Positions 43,618 through 55,204 are shown, counted from the stretch's first letter. The stretch is 64,000 nt of DNA from Ixodes scapularis (GCF_016920785.2 NW_024609835.1:84788243-84852242); one strand, 5' to 3'. Translations and numbers: made by a program. The notes: generated by a model from the letters alone, not told the origin.

Positions 43618-45345
43618 CCGTTTCTTTAATGGGTGTTTCTTTAATGGTTTGTATTGATGAAGATATAATATATGTATATATTTAATTCAAATAAATTCGA
43701 AAAGCTCCGAAAAACACTCACAGGCAGAATTTCGGTCAATTCCAAAGAACTCAAAATTTTGAGGTTACATTGACAAAATAAATAAATATAAATACGGTGT
43801 TTTACGAATAAACGTCATAAGAGCACAGGGTCAGCAATTCAGAGGACATGCCAGTTTAGATTCCTTTTAAATCTTAAAGTACTGACAAACGGGGTCTGCC
43901 TTTCGGATTGTCAAGGTTCCTTCAGTCAACAGGCCATGGTGCCCAGACTTCGTGTTTATTCTTTTTTTTTATTTTTTTTTTTTTAAATTGGGATCACAAA
44001 ATAATTTTCGTGTTTCTGAGAATTGTGAATCTAACAAAAGTAAACTCCGGTGAACGCCGAATTTTCAGCGAGAAATAGACTCCGAAAACTACCCGCCGAA
44101 TTTCAGGAGAAATAAACTCCGAAAACAAAAAAAAATGCTGCTTACAATCGTATGGGACGGTGTGAAGCCGGGCGTAGTGAACGGCCTTCAAGATTCCACA
44201 GATGATTATGTCCTGTAGACTGCATTGCAAGGAAAAAATTATGGGTTCAGCTAAACACTTCAATACTTGCGAATTCTCTAGTTGTGTTTAATTGACTATG
44301 CTAAACATTTCAAAATATAATATTGTCATGACAGTCCTTAATGACGTATGGCTTTTTCCATGTATCTATTAATATATATTTGTTGTTCAATTTTAATTTC
44401 AGCAGCTTTCATGTATTTGTTATATCCAAAATAAAATTTAACAGCTTAAAGACACCTCCATCTTTTGTTCCATTTAATATTTATTTGATGTGACTCGCTT
44501 TAAGCTTGCCTCGCACCTGGAGAGATCGTTATGTAAATTTAAATAAGTATATTTCCTTAGGGTGTCGCCGACGTGATGCCAACCATTTGAGAATCTTGAG
44601 GATTTGGAGATGATAGTTTTAGAAACGAGGTTCGCGTCACTTTTTGCTCGTCTGCCGTGAATTTATGAATAATCAAGCTACCCTAGACAATATATTTTTG
44701 TTATATTCCACTATAACGTATAGTAATGCTATCAAAGCATTACATTCAACTTTGCGACCACCACTTTTTTCCGCGTTGGGAACGCATAATTGTTTCCCAG
44801 ATAATACGCTGTGTGATGTGGATGCTAACACAAAAAGGGTCATGGATAAGCCCTTCCAGCAAACCTTCCTAGCTAAGGTTTGACAATGAGATTGTAAACA
44901 TGTCCAGGTGCGTCGAAACCTTGAATGTAAAAAACAAGGGCATAAGGGTTCACCTTTTAAGTCGTTCCAGCCTGTTCCCACTGCATAGTAGAGATTGTTG
45001 TTCACTGAGAACGCATAGAGCTAGTACAAACTTGTCATATACTGGGTTAAGCACGTTAAAGAAGTAAAAGGAACCATGGAAATAATTTTGAACCGGAACT
45101 TTGCTCGTAGCTTTGTACTTTGGCCCACACGTTATGTTGGGATACTTTGTAATTCACCGCCGTGCCGCAAGTAAGCACCCCCATTAATAGGGGTTTGATA
45201 AGATATGAACTAAAATAAAGCTGTGTAGCGACCCTTTTTTGTCTCTCGAGTCACTTTACGTTGTAACATTAACTTTGGTAGATATAACCAAGACTTTCGT
45301 TTGTAGTTATGTCCTTTGTTGCGCGCGTTCGATGATACCATAGAA
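43618..45345. other. AT-rich intergenic DNA with a short tandem repeat
   Basis: No gene recognised. At 44041-44126 two copies of a roughly 40-bp unit (GCCGAATTTTCAGCGAGAAA, then ACTCCGAAAAC) lie in tandem. A T-rich run is at about 43961-43984. Confidence 0.5.
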
Positions 45346-45657
45346 CAGTGGTTCCCAGCCATGGATGTGTCGGGGACCCCTTGCAAACCGCTGGCAGTGA
45401 TGGGGGACCCCTCCTAGGAGGGGGGGGGGGGGGACGTTAGTAAGTTAACACATTTGTAGCATGAAACAGGTGCCTTTTATTGCTACGTAGCAGAAAAACA
45501 TAAAACAAAGGTGCCACATCACTTCATTCTGGTCAGTTCATCAATACTCGCGCTTCAAACTACAAAAAACGTGCCAACTAAAAAAAAAAAAAAATTTTTG
45601 TTGAGGGTCTTGCGGACCCCAGAAGTGGCTTCGCGGACCCCTATTTGGGAACCACTC
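45346..45657. mobile_element. hAT-type MITE, 312 bp, perfect 8-bp TSD
   Basis: The left end is CAGTGGTTCCCAGCC with GGGGACCCC downstream. The right end is GGGGTCCGC inverse ... GGGAACCACTC. The ends pair except for the last base. CCATAGAA flanks both sides (45338-45345 and 45658-45665), a perfect 8-bp duplication diagnostic of hAT-type insertion. The interior contains a G-tract (about 45420-45434) and A-tract, and no ORF. Confidence 0.9.
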
Positions 45658-45665
45658 CCATAGAA

Positions 45666-46198
45666 AGACGATATATCTGCGTGATCATTTTCAATCAGCG
45701 CTTTTTACGTCTTCAAGCGACTCATTCTGTTTTATCAACATTATCCGTCCAAACGTCTTTTAAAAAAATATTTTTACTTTAATTATTTGGCGCATTAAAC
45801 AACAAGTTAATCATGAGCATTAAATTATTTTCTTTCGTTTATGTATAACGTGCAGTAAAACCAGGCGTGTTAAAACATACTGCTTCAAATAGGCTGATAC
45901 CAAACCGAAAGTTTTGTTAGCAAAGATACGCTTTTTATCAAACTGCCGTGCCTATTTCTTTCATTTCTTGCTACGAGAGTGGCAGGGCAAATTGTTTTAA
46001 TTGCAAGCTAATATCAGGGAGTGCACCGTCTTCTGGCAGCCTCTTGAAAGCGCGTAGACGAATGGACCTCTGGACATGTGGAGCCATCTCTTGACAGCGC
46101 CAACAAGTATGACAGCGTTCACGCTTGGCTGCCAGCTGTTAGGGGACGGCTGCCATTGGCTATCCTTACCTAGATGGGCTCCCCAAAATGATGAAAAG

Positions 46199-46253
<55 letters not shown>

Positions 46254-49200
46254 TTTATTTCCGTCAAAACACAAATGACTAGAATGAATGAATTCTTTCC
46301 ATTCTCTCAACACTCTGTCGGCACACTGGTGTGGCTCAATTTATTTGAATTCAATTTTAGCAGACGCCCTGGCGGGACATGAAGGAGGTTTAGTACACCA
46401 TTTCCTCCCCTCCATCAGACTCTGCGCAACGAAGATCCCGCTGCTGCGTACGCGCGGCCCTGTCCTCATTTACAGAATTTTGAATCTCGTATCGGATTGC
46501 CGAGACCGCTGTGGGTCGGCGGAAACCATTTAGGAAAACTCTATACTAGTTAGTTTTAGTAAAGCGTACTCGACGGATAGCGAACACGGCATTCGCGTGA
46601 GCAACCGTGCTCTGGAGTGACGGCGCAAGATTCCGCTAGCAACGCAAGCACGGTATACTTTACCCTATACTACACTCCGAGCATACTTTTCTTGGCAATG
46701 CAGTCGAAGGTACGATCGCGCGTGCCTTCTCTCATTTTGAGCGAAGATTAATGCTGCACGAGCAGTCTCTTCCTCACCTCGGAAATGAAAAAAAAAAAAA
46801 AAGTTGTTCTCAAGCTAGTTACGCATATTATGCTGCGCTCTGTTAGGTTTCGGACATTACGTTGTGGAACAGCCTTACAGATGCTTTTTGTGCCACGAGC
46901 AACATCTCAGTATATATGTAATAGTTGTCAAGGATTATAACATAATTTCTTGCAGTTATGTTAAAAACGCTGTTATTCCGTACTCACGGGAATCTAAATT
47001 GAGATTTTTAGCAACATGTCCGCTGCATGAATTTTTTTAGACCCTACGAAGAGATAATAATTATGTTCACGATACACGAGGAATTATAATACCGAGACAC
47101 CGATAATATTGGGAGGCGAAAATACGCCACTCACAGGGACTTTCAACTATTGAATCTGATAAGGTTTAACAATAATTTTGGGAGCCAAGAATGCGACATT
47201 CGCAAGGACTACCGAGTAATGCATTTAATGTCTACGACACACCCGCGCGCCGTCCCCCCACTTTCATCTCAGCTTCATTAAATCCTCGTAGATCTTACAA
47301 GGACATCACAAACATTAACAATATTTATATATGAGCCAATCGTTTTTTATCCAACTGTACCTAATTTGAACTCTTCATCCCGGTGAAGGAAAGCTGATTT
47401 TCTTGTAGTTTAAAATCTACGGCTTCGTCATACAAGGTGCCAAAAAAAAAAAAAAAAAGCATAATTTTCTGGTGCTCGTGCACGGAGAAAGTTTATCCCT
47501 TCGATATTTCTGAGCTTCGTTCCAGCTACCGAACTGCAATTTCGGTTATGAGTGCGGCGAGATTCAAACTGGATAGAGCTATTAATGTGATTTTGTGCCT
47601 AGTCACTTTCTACCCTTCCTCGTATTATCCTTTCTTTCAATTTCTCTATATATTTGGTCGTTCTCATTCATTTATATAAAATAGAAAGAACAAGGGCACC
47701 AACCGAACAAGTCTCGGTTGCTTATAGATAAGAACAAAAGTGGAGAGAAAACACAGCTAAAAATTGCAAAGCGGAGCAAAACTAGTACGCATCAGAAGGC
47801 CCAGGTGCCTCTTTTCCGATTGAAATATGGCGCTGTGCGGAAGGACCTCTCTTGTCGATATGCCAAGGGTAATCTACCCTATTCTAGTGTTGAATGCCTT
47901 ACTGCCACACAAGAAACTGCGGACAGCGCTTCCCAGTGCTTTCTGATGTTCCATCGGAAGGCAAGTCCGGCGGACAGTCGGTGAAGAGACGTCACGAATA
48001 AGAAGCCGAACCAACTTCATTTGATTGAAATATATCACCCTAAACTTTTCATCACAGAACTACTTCAAAACTAAACAAACTTTTTCACCTATGCTTTCTA
48101 ATCATTCCCCGTTTCCCCATCTCCTATAAGGGTAACGACATGACGCATTATGAAAGCTGACACCTCTCTCGGCTATCTCTTTTCCTTTGAACTGCAAACA
48201 ACCGTCATAGATATCACGAAGTAGTTATCATGCCCTATGTAAAGATTTTTGAAAACATGTAAAAATAATACAAATTCCCTTACAGTGTCAGAGTAGCAAA
48301 GTTCAAAAATATGTTTTACATACAAAGCGTACAATCTTATTTTTATACTTATTTGTTCCCAGTTATATCATTATTGACCCATCAGAAAAGCTATAATCAT
48401 CCTGAATCTTTGTTAGAAATTGTTTTATTTTTATTTTTATAGTGCAGGCAATCGTTTTCTTCCTTTGTTTTACGGTTTTGGTGATTAGTCATGCGCTTGG
48501 TTTACCTCCACTAAACAATCTCACTCTTGCAGGTTCAAAATGGCTGTCCCATCTTAAAAGGGATTAAAAATCTTCACCACCTCAAAATATTAAATTCCCT
48601 TGTCTCATTTAGCAGAATCATTAATGGGTGAATAAAAAGCTGTTCCTTCACAGACGTTTTGAAATTCTGGGGTTGGTGCGTCATGCTTGCAGTCATCATG
48701 TGATTCTTTTATTGACAGCTCTAAAGGGCTAGTTCACACGTTGGCGTCTGATTATGAACCAGAGCGTTGCTTGCGTATAACCGCTGGTCACAAAGGTACG
48801 CACAGACACGCTGGCGCCTCCTATCGGTATGGTCGAACACTTTCTACATGAGTATGTATTTTTATCGTTTTTACGCACATTTTATAGACGTATGCTCGTA
48901 ATAATTGTGACAATGCTACAAGCGATGCTCTCCCATAAATAGCGCGTACCCTTGAATTTGGAAAATTGAATAAAATCGTCAACCAAATCCTATAAGGGGA
49001 TCCCAACGTTTCAAAACCGGCTAGGTTTTTTCTTCAGGGGTGACAATAGACTGATCCCACCAAGCGTTCTACGCGTGTGTGGCGCCGCCATAACTATAGT
49101 TCGTAAGAGGCAGACGCCACTTCACGAGACAGCTCATGCCGCCTCGTGCACTGCTCGCGCAGACCTCTAGCAGGGTTGTCGCGCGTGCAGAAAGACTACA

Positions 49201-49357
49201 GCTCCCACGATGCTTGGCGGCAGCGGTGGCGTACTCAAACTAGCTGGTGAGATCAGTGTATTCGCAGATAGAAGACAGCAGTTTTCTTTTCTTTTACGGT
49301 GATGGACTCTTTTTTTTTCGCTTCCTGTTTGTCACGTGGCTTAATTCATTCACTTAG
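45666..49357. other. AT-rich intergenic DNA, no gene seen
   Basis: A perfect (TAA)n microsatellite spans about 46200-46252. An A-run lies at 47441-47457. Open frames of 60-90 codons show no domains. A motif AACGTTTC...CTTCAGGGG near 49009-49042 resembles the microsatellite-associated motif at 32470. Confidence 0.5.
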
Positions 49358-49504
49358 GATGATGGTAATGTGCAAGATGCTTTGAACACGCGCCAGATTA
49401 CAGCGGCCATTGCTGACCTTCTCCGAGATACCAAGCCAATGAAGCGGGCGTTGACGAGTCTCCAAAAAGACCTATGCTGCGGAGAAGGGCAGAGTAGATT
49501 CTAA
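49358..49504 (+). CDS. Candidate 3'-terminal coding exon, unknown protein
   Basis: A pyrimidine-rich tract (about 49308-49330) and TTCATTCACTTAG form a good acceptor. After it comes an open frame of 48 codons, DDGNVQDALNTRQITAAIAD, then LLRDTKPMKRALTSLQKDL and CCGEGQSRF, followed by TAA at 49502-49504. Codon use is balanced and GC-rich compared with the flanks, and an amphipathic helix is plausible. I recognise no family, and no upstream exon can be tied to it. It could equally be part of a repeat lying next to the palindromic element at 49.8 kb. Confidence 0.35.
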   Translation, partial: DDGNVQDALNTRQITAAIADLLRDTKPMKRALTSLQKDLCCGEGQSRF

Positions 49505-49798
49505 AAAGGCAATAACATGTCCTGCTGTGGTAACGATGAACTAAAATGGACGGAATAAGAGGAAACAATAACTGAAGGTACAATGCAGAGCTGCTGAAAA
49601 GTGTATATTGACATTTCCTGCTGTTGTTTGGATATTCCTGAACTATAAGAAGTAGCAGGTGGAAGGTCGTCTTAACATTTATGGACGGGTGTTTGCAAAG
49701 TCGTTGCGATGGTCGCTGTTCTCCCAGTGTTCCGCAATACGCTGTGCTCGTGGTCACGGGCGAAACAAAGAACCTCACAGGAAGAGTCGGACTACAAA

Positions 49799-50258
49799 AA
49801 AAATGAAAGACGTTTACAAAATCCCGTGACACCGTTTTAGAGTGCAGCTCTTGAGGAGAAGGAGGGGAAGGTACTGTTTGGAGGGTATGCCCCTCCTCCT
49901 CATCCGTATCCTTAACGCCTCCCCTCCTCCTTTCACGCGCGAAACGTGCGTCGTCAAGCGACGTTTTGGCGCGGTGCGAAACGTCACTTGCGACATTTCG
50001 GCACTGTGACGTCACTGGCGCCGAAACGCCACGCGACGTTTCGGCCCAATGCCGAAATGCCACTCGTGACGTTTCGGCACTATGACGATTCGGCACCGCG
50101 CCGAAACGTCACCTCGGTGCATTATGGGACCTTTCCCATAATGCACCGCGCGATGACGGCAACGGAGACGACAACGCCGACGCCGCACAAACCGAAAGCG
50201 GGCGCCTAAGAACTGCGCTCTAAAACAATGTGCGCAATTTTGACCGCGAACGCAGTGC
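49799..50258 (+). mobile_element. Palindrome-core repeat, copy C
   Basis: Same ends as copies A and B. On the left are AAATGAAAGACGTTTAC and, from 49839, GAGTGCAGCTCTTGAGGAG with the purine/pyrimidine arm. On the right are CAACGCCGACGCCGC, GCGGGCGCCTAAGAACTGC and GCTCTAAAAC, then an imperfect inverse of the outermost left sequence to about 50258. The core (49940-50150) is different from A and B: degenerate inverted units of GACGTTTCGGC / GCCGAAACGTC with TGACGTCA at 50007-50014. A 14-bp-stem hairpin GGTGCATTATGGGA / TCCCATAATGCACC lies at 50116-50147. Confidence 0.7.
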
Positions 50259-50651
50259 TGTTGCTGGTCACTGTGAGGACAGTGACCATCGCAACGACTC
50301 TGCTAACACCCGCATCAGAAATCATGATACGACATCACACCGGCGGCTTTTTAAAGCCATGGCATATCCAAACAACACCAGGGAATGGCAATAGGTTAAC
50401 TCGCATATTACCATCATCCTACGTGAAGGGCTAAGCCACCGGACAAGAAACAAGTGAAAAAAAGATTATCACCGTAGAAGAAAATGAAGATGGTAATGGA
50501 AATCGATGCTTTTCAATTCTCCAAGTATTTCCCAACTAGGCAGGCCTCTGCCGAAATGTTTAGGTTCCATACTTGTTTTTGCGAATACTACAAAACCTTC
50601 AGTATAATTAAGATGAAACATGAAATGAAAATAAAATTAAGATGAAACCTG

Positions 50652-51516
50652 CGACAGATTTTGTCTTTTAGATACCTTGGTGTCACTATTAGTTCTGACC
50701 TCAGATGGAATACCCACATTGGCTTGCAGTGTCAGAAAGCGATGTTTAAACTTCGGTATCTTAGACGCAACCTAAGACACACTACGCCAGGAACAAAACT
50801 AACAGCTTACAAAACACCCATAAGGCCCCTCCTAGAACTCGAAAAAATACGAAAGAAAGCTCTAAGATTTATTTACAACAAATAAAAGAAAATGATTCCG
50901 TGAGTACTCTTTACGGCATAGCAGATATCCAGCCCGTTCAAAAGCGCAGGAAAATTAAAAGACTCAGTTTATTATGCACACTGATCAACAATGGCTTTAT
51001 AATGCAGAAGCCACGCTATGTGCCCCTAAAATCCGCGAGAAGCACACAAAACTATCATAGCTAATCACTTGCAGAAAGTCAGTGCCATAATGACTGCTTC
51101 AAATTTTATTTTTCTCCTAACACTGCAAAAAGAGTGGTATAAATTTCCTTTTGACATTATAAGCGCATCATCTTCACAATCATTTAAAGTATCGCTCTTT
51201 TCATTTTATAAATGAACCCCATGTTATTGTGGTCCAAAAAATCTCGGATTTTTGTGTTTGCGTGCGAATGATGTGTCATTTCTTCAGTGCTCTGATATTT
51301 GTTTTTTCTTTGCACGTGTGAGCGTGTGTGCGGTAGGTGATAACTTCTGACCGAGCATTATCTTGCTATTGTTGTGTTAGCATTGTGTGAACTGTGTTTT
51401 ATGGTTTCTTGTTATTACAGTTCTAAATACCTTTGTCGCACTATAAGCCCTTATATTGTACCTTTCTCCCGGTCCTAGAATGCCTTCCGTGAGTTTAATA
51501 AATAAATGCAAATTAT
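50652..51516 (+). pseudogene. LINE 3' fragment (LINE-D)
   Basis: Starts inside the RT thumb: SFRYLGVTISSDLRWNTHI, then LRYLRRNLRHTTPGTKLTAY and IRPLLE joined directly to LEKIRKKALRFIYNK. About 15 conserved residues between those two blocks appear deleted. Further frames carry the C-terminal region and a 3' UTR ending with TTTAATAAATAAATGC near 51508. 5'-truncated, inactive, of a LINE family distinct from LINE-A/B/C by sequence. Confidence 0.75.
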
Positions 51517-52887
51517 TATACACCGGTCGGAAGTGTTCGAGGGGTACCTGAGTGATGGCGCCAGTTTCCGGTGTGTCCCCTAGTGTTCCCTCGTCGTAAG
51601 TGGTCACAAGCGAACACAACGCGCTCTACTACCCTCAAACACGAATACGTGGACCAGCCGTAAGCCCGCTCTCCTAACCTCATTTCCTCTGTTTGCCACT
51701 TCTGTCGCCAGGCCACGCCGCGTTTCGCTTCACATTTTAATAGGCGGTTGCTGCCCGCTCCTCTAATTCATGTCTTTACCGCTGGGTTGCGTCGCCTCGT
51801 TTGGAGCAGCGATTATTTGCAGATATGTTAGTTTCTATTAACACGCCTTTCGATCCATAAAGTGCGAAACGAAGTGCACGCCGCGCCATCTATGAAGCTG
51901 CGCCTCTCCTAGCGGCGCATTTATTGAGCAGTGACTGGAGCCGCCCTCCACAGATGGCGAAGCGATACCAGTGTGGGGGAGTATATTCATTTAGTTTGCG
52001 TGGTGACGCGGTCAGATGTCAGTTCATTTGTTTGAAAAGCGCTATTAAAGTTTCCCAAGCAGTGACCAAATCGCTCAACACCTCCCAGACCGTAAGCGCT
52101 CAACACCCCTTTTACTGTGGACGAGCAAGCTGGCGAGTTACTAATTGCAAACTCTTAACCCACGCAAAAAATAGTTCAAATCGAGGCCTTATGTAACATT
52201 AGGTAACATGAAGAAAGGCTTTCGGCTGCTAGGTCTTGCATTTGGTATCTACAGGCGACAGTGTAATACTAGTAAAACTTACCCTTAAAAAAATTAGAAA
52301 CAACTATTTTTGTGGTTGGAGTTTTATATTCCCGTTTTTCGCCCCGTGAATGAAAACAAAATGTAACAGATTACAATAATTCTCTTACATAAATAGGTTA
52401 TTAAAGTATATTAAAATTACTTTGTAAAATAGGTAACTATTTCCTTACAAAATTACTGATAAACCTAAAGGATTACAAGTAATTTTGTTACTTGTAACGG
52501 GTTGCGTACAAGTGCGACATAACGTTTTTTTGGGGCTGGATAACCGGAGTGCGACCTGTAGCACGTCATTAATAAGAGCATACGCGTGGGCGACCTTTCG
52601 CTCAGGATGCCTCTTGGATTTCCTCACAAAGTTCTCGACTAGTTCACGACGAGTTCAGAGCAGCGCAGACCTCGCGCTGCGGTGGCGCAGGGCGAGTACA
52701 GCCGCGGTGCCGCAATTGGCTTCCGGATTTCCGACTACAGGAAATCCGGAAGAAGCGGAAGTCCAGTGTGTCGTCTGCTTTTGTATCCTGCTCTTTTTGT
52801 CTACATGCCATGTCGTATGCTACGTTTCTCTAGCAGCTTGAATAGGAGCATCTCTGTCTATTTTACAAGGATTTTTAAACGAGATAC
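51517..52887. other. Unassigned DNA with a 13-bp-stem hairpin and a TTAC-rich patch
   Basis: No gene recognised. 52340-52500 is a patch of GTAAC/GTTAC words (ending near GTTACTTGTAACGGGTT). 52720-52732 (CTTCCGGATTTCC) pairs perfectly with 52740-52752. GC-rich stretches at 51530-51960 have no domain-bearing frame. Confidence 0.5.
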
Positions 52888-53547
52888 AGAGTGTTTCCTT
52901 TAAAGTTTAACTTATTTGTTTGAATGAATCCGTGAAAGCTGCGATAATGCTGTTTTTGCAGGTGAGTTATACGGTCAGGGGGACATAGTATAAGGGGCTA
53001 ATTGCAACAATAATTCGGCAAATGAACTAAATTATCTTCATTACCATTTTATAATCAAAAATCATTCTATGATTCTAATAACATTCCTGCTAAGCGTCAT
53101 CGAAAACAACTAAATCAGTCAATATTAGAAATACTTGGTGCACGAGAAAAGCGCTGTGGAGCACTAACTTTCTGCCTCTGCATTAGGAGCAAGGCTAGCA
53201 CTGCGAGAACGAACCCGCGTGGTTCTTCCGCCTAATATTTGTCGAACGTTTTCACCAAAGCATCGTGCCTGTTGCACAAGTTGTAACCTTAGCCCATTAC
53301 TCCGCTTCCCACGCTTTCAAAGCTTGTCTAAAATTACACTGATTCAGTAGTCTTTGGTGGCGCTCAAGAAGTTTCTAATTAGAATTATCTTTATTTTCAC
53401 TATATAAAATGAATGAACAAATTTTAAATAATTATTCCACTCGTCCCGACGATTAGCCCTCTAAATTGTGTTTTACTGGCCGTATAAGTCACCTGCACGG
53501 GCCGCATTGCTATAGCTTTCAGGACCTTTTTTAAAACAAATCTGTTA
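52888..53547. mobile_element. Foldback element F2, about 660 bp
   Basis: Second copy of the F family. The left arm carries GCAGGTGAGTTATACGGTCA and GGGGGACATAGTATAAGGGG near 52960-53000. The right arm carries the inverse marks (GATTAGCCCTCTAAATTGTG, GGCCGTATAAGTCACCTGCA) near 53450-53500. Arms are more diverged than in F1. The right end directly abuts a truncated MITE at 53548. No TA array flanks this copy. Confidence 0.7.
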
Positions 53548-53850
53548 CAGCCGAGTCCCACTAGAGTGAGAAACAGAGAAAACCGACAACGGCAAGCCTC
53601 AAGCACCTGCAGTGTGCACACGAAGGTACTTCCGGCAGACCTGCACACTCGCGGTAGTGGGTAAAGATACTCACGCGCGCGTACCGCACGAGCTTCAGTC
53701 ATGCGGGTGTATGAGACCTTTCCGAAAGATGGCTCGTGGTCGGTTCTATTTTAAGTGTTCGTGCGTATGGCGCGTGATTTGCTCGCTCTCCGAAGCGACG
53801 AACATGCGCGTGCTGGGCTCAGGAGACCGCACGCTGGGCTGAGGACAACG
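53548..53850 (+). mobile_element. Truncated relative of the Harbinger-like MITE
   Basis: CAGCCGAGTCCCACTAGAGT followed by ACAACGGCAAGCCTCAAGCA parallels the TIR at 18309, with substitutions. No matching right end is found downstream, so the copy is one-ended. The downstream limit is arbitrary. Confidence 0.5.
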
Positions 53851-54089
53851 TTAATTAAACATTCCGTTGGAAAACTCAGCTTTGAAACCCGGACCGCTCG
53901 TATTTACCGAGACCAAACTAAACACGATAACAGCGTCACCCTTTAGCGACTCGTCAAAAAATGAAAGTTGATTTATATTGCTATTGCGAAACCGCACTGC
54001 GAGATGGCGCCACCGACACTTACACGACTCGACCTGGACCAATACATGCAGATGTGCAGTTCCCAGAGTGGCAGCAAGAAGTTGATTTT

Positions 54090-54962
54090 TCAGTGTTTTT
54101 TCTCTCAAACCAAACTTCTTTTGATGTGGTCATAATGTCTGAAACGTGGTATAGAGATGATGTTTTTTTGTTGTTTTTTCTTCTAGGCTATACTTTTTTT
54201 TTTTTTTTTAAACCGCAGTCATAGCCGCGGGGGTGGCGTTTCATTGCTAATTCGTGCCTCTGGTTTCGAAGTACTCAATAATTATTCTATTGTGATCCGA
54301 GATTATAAAATACTTTGTGTTAAAAAAAATCATATTTAATCTGTTTTAAGTTGTCCTCTAAATGGTAATGTTTCAATTTTCATGCAGTTTTTAGAAACAT
54401 TCTATTGTTTTGCTAATCGAGAGAGGTCCCCTTCTTCCCTGTGTGGTGATTTCAATATAAAAATGCTTGAATGTTCTCATCTCAAAGATGATTGCGTTGG
54501 TTTTTTTTTTTACTGCAAACAACATTTCCAATGCAATTATTCCTCCTACGCGCGTCGTATGCACAACATCGGCATTGCTTGATCTATTTGTAACTAATCA
54601 TGATGAGAATAATATTCGCGCCGGTGTGCTTAGTAATGGGAGCAGTGATCACCTTTCAATAATCATGTCTATCAATAAGAATATGTCAGACAGCACAGTG
54701 CCAAAGTTTCCAGCAATGTCACAAGACATAAATAAGTTCAAGGACACTAGAGGAATTTATAGAAACAATCAGCACAATAGACTGGAGTCCTATGTTTAAT
54801 GCTACAGATGCTGATGAGTGCTACGGTTCTTATGCACTTTCAAAAATGCTTTCTCCACCTTTTTCCCAATCAAATGCATCCATCCAAACAAGAAAGCTAA
54901 GAAGCCGTGGGTAAATGGTCACCTTTTGAAACTCATTAAAAAGAGAAACGTACTTTATGGCT
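54090..54962 (+). pseudogene. LINE-E fragment, endonuclease and linker
   Basis: Frames in order: SNQTSFDVVIMSETWYRDD, a GGVS-like segment near 54230, GDFNIKM near 54449 (TGTGGTGATTTCAATATAAAA), PTRVVCTTSALLDLFVTN, GSSDHLSIIMS and KKPWVNGHLLKLIKKRNVLY near 54895-54958. The order is the APE endonuclease and linker of a CR1/L2-like ORF2. It is cut at 54962 by a T-run belonging to the next feature, and RT does not resume beyond it. Several frameshifts. Confidence 0.75.
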
Positions 54963-55204
54963 TTTTTTTTTTTTTCCTTCGGAGTGACGGGTCCGGTCGT
55001 CAGCTCTCGAGCGCGCGCTTGCCGGGTTGAATCGTAGTCCGGCCTGTGTGGCCACAGAGCCGCGCGCATTCGAGATATCACTCCGCGGTTTCACCGGGAG
55101 GAAGCGTGAAGATCCTTCTCTTGCTATTAGCTGACAGTGGTCTTGGTTTCGGAACATTCTCCTCCAATCGCTGGAGGTGACCTCGGTGTCTTCCGATCCA
55201 TGAT
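54963..55204 (-). mobile_element. Poly(A)-tailed retroinsert, antisense
   Basis: On the minus strand, about 230 bp of GC-rich sequence beginning near AATCATGGATCGGAAGACAC and ending CACTCCGAAGG is followed by an A13 run (54963-54975). The GC-rich, CpG-bearing body with a 3' A-tail inside an AT-rich LINE fits a SINE or processed transcript. There is no clear tRNA head, ORF or target duplication. Confidence 0.5.

Noticed and set aside
46188..46382. Poly-Ile / poly-Asn ORFs
   Set aside because: Translation of the TAA microsatellite.
49398..50096. 232-codon minus-strand ORF
   Set aside because: It spans the end of palindromic repeat copy C and flanking DNA, is low-complexity at its start, and shows no domain.
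52340..52500. GTAAC/GTTAC-rich patch as a satellite
   Set aside because: The words are irregular and the patch too short. I can support only a compositional note.
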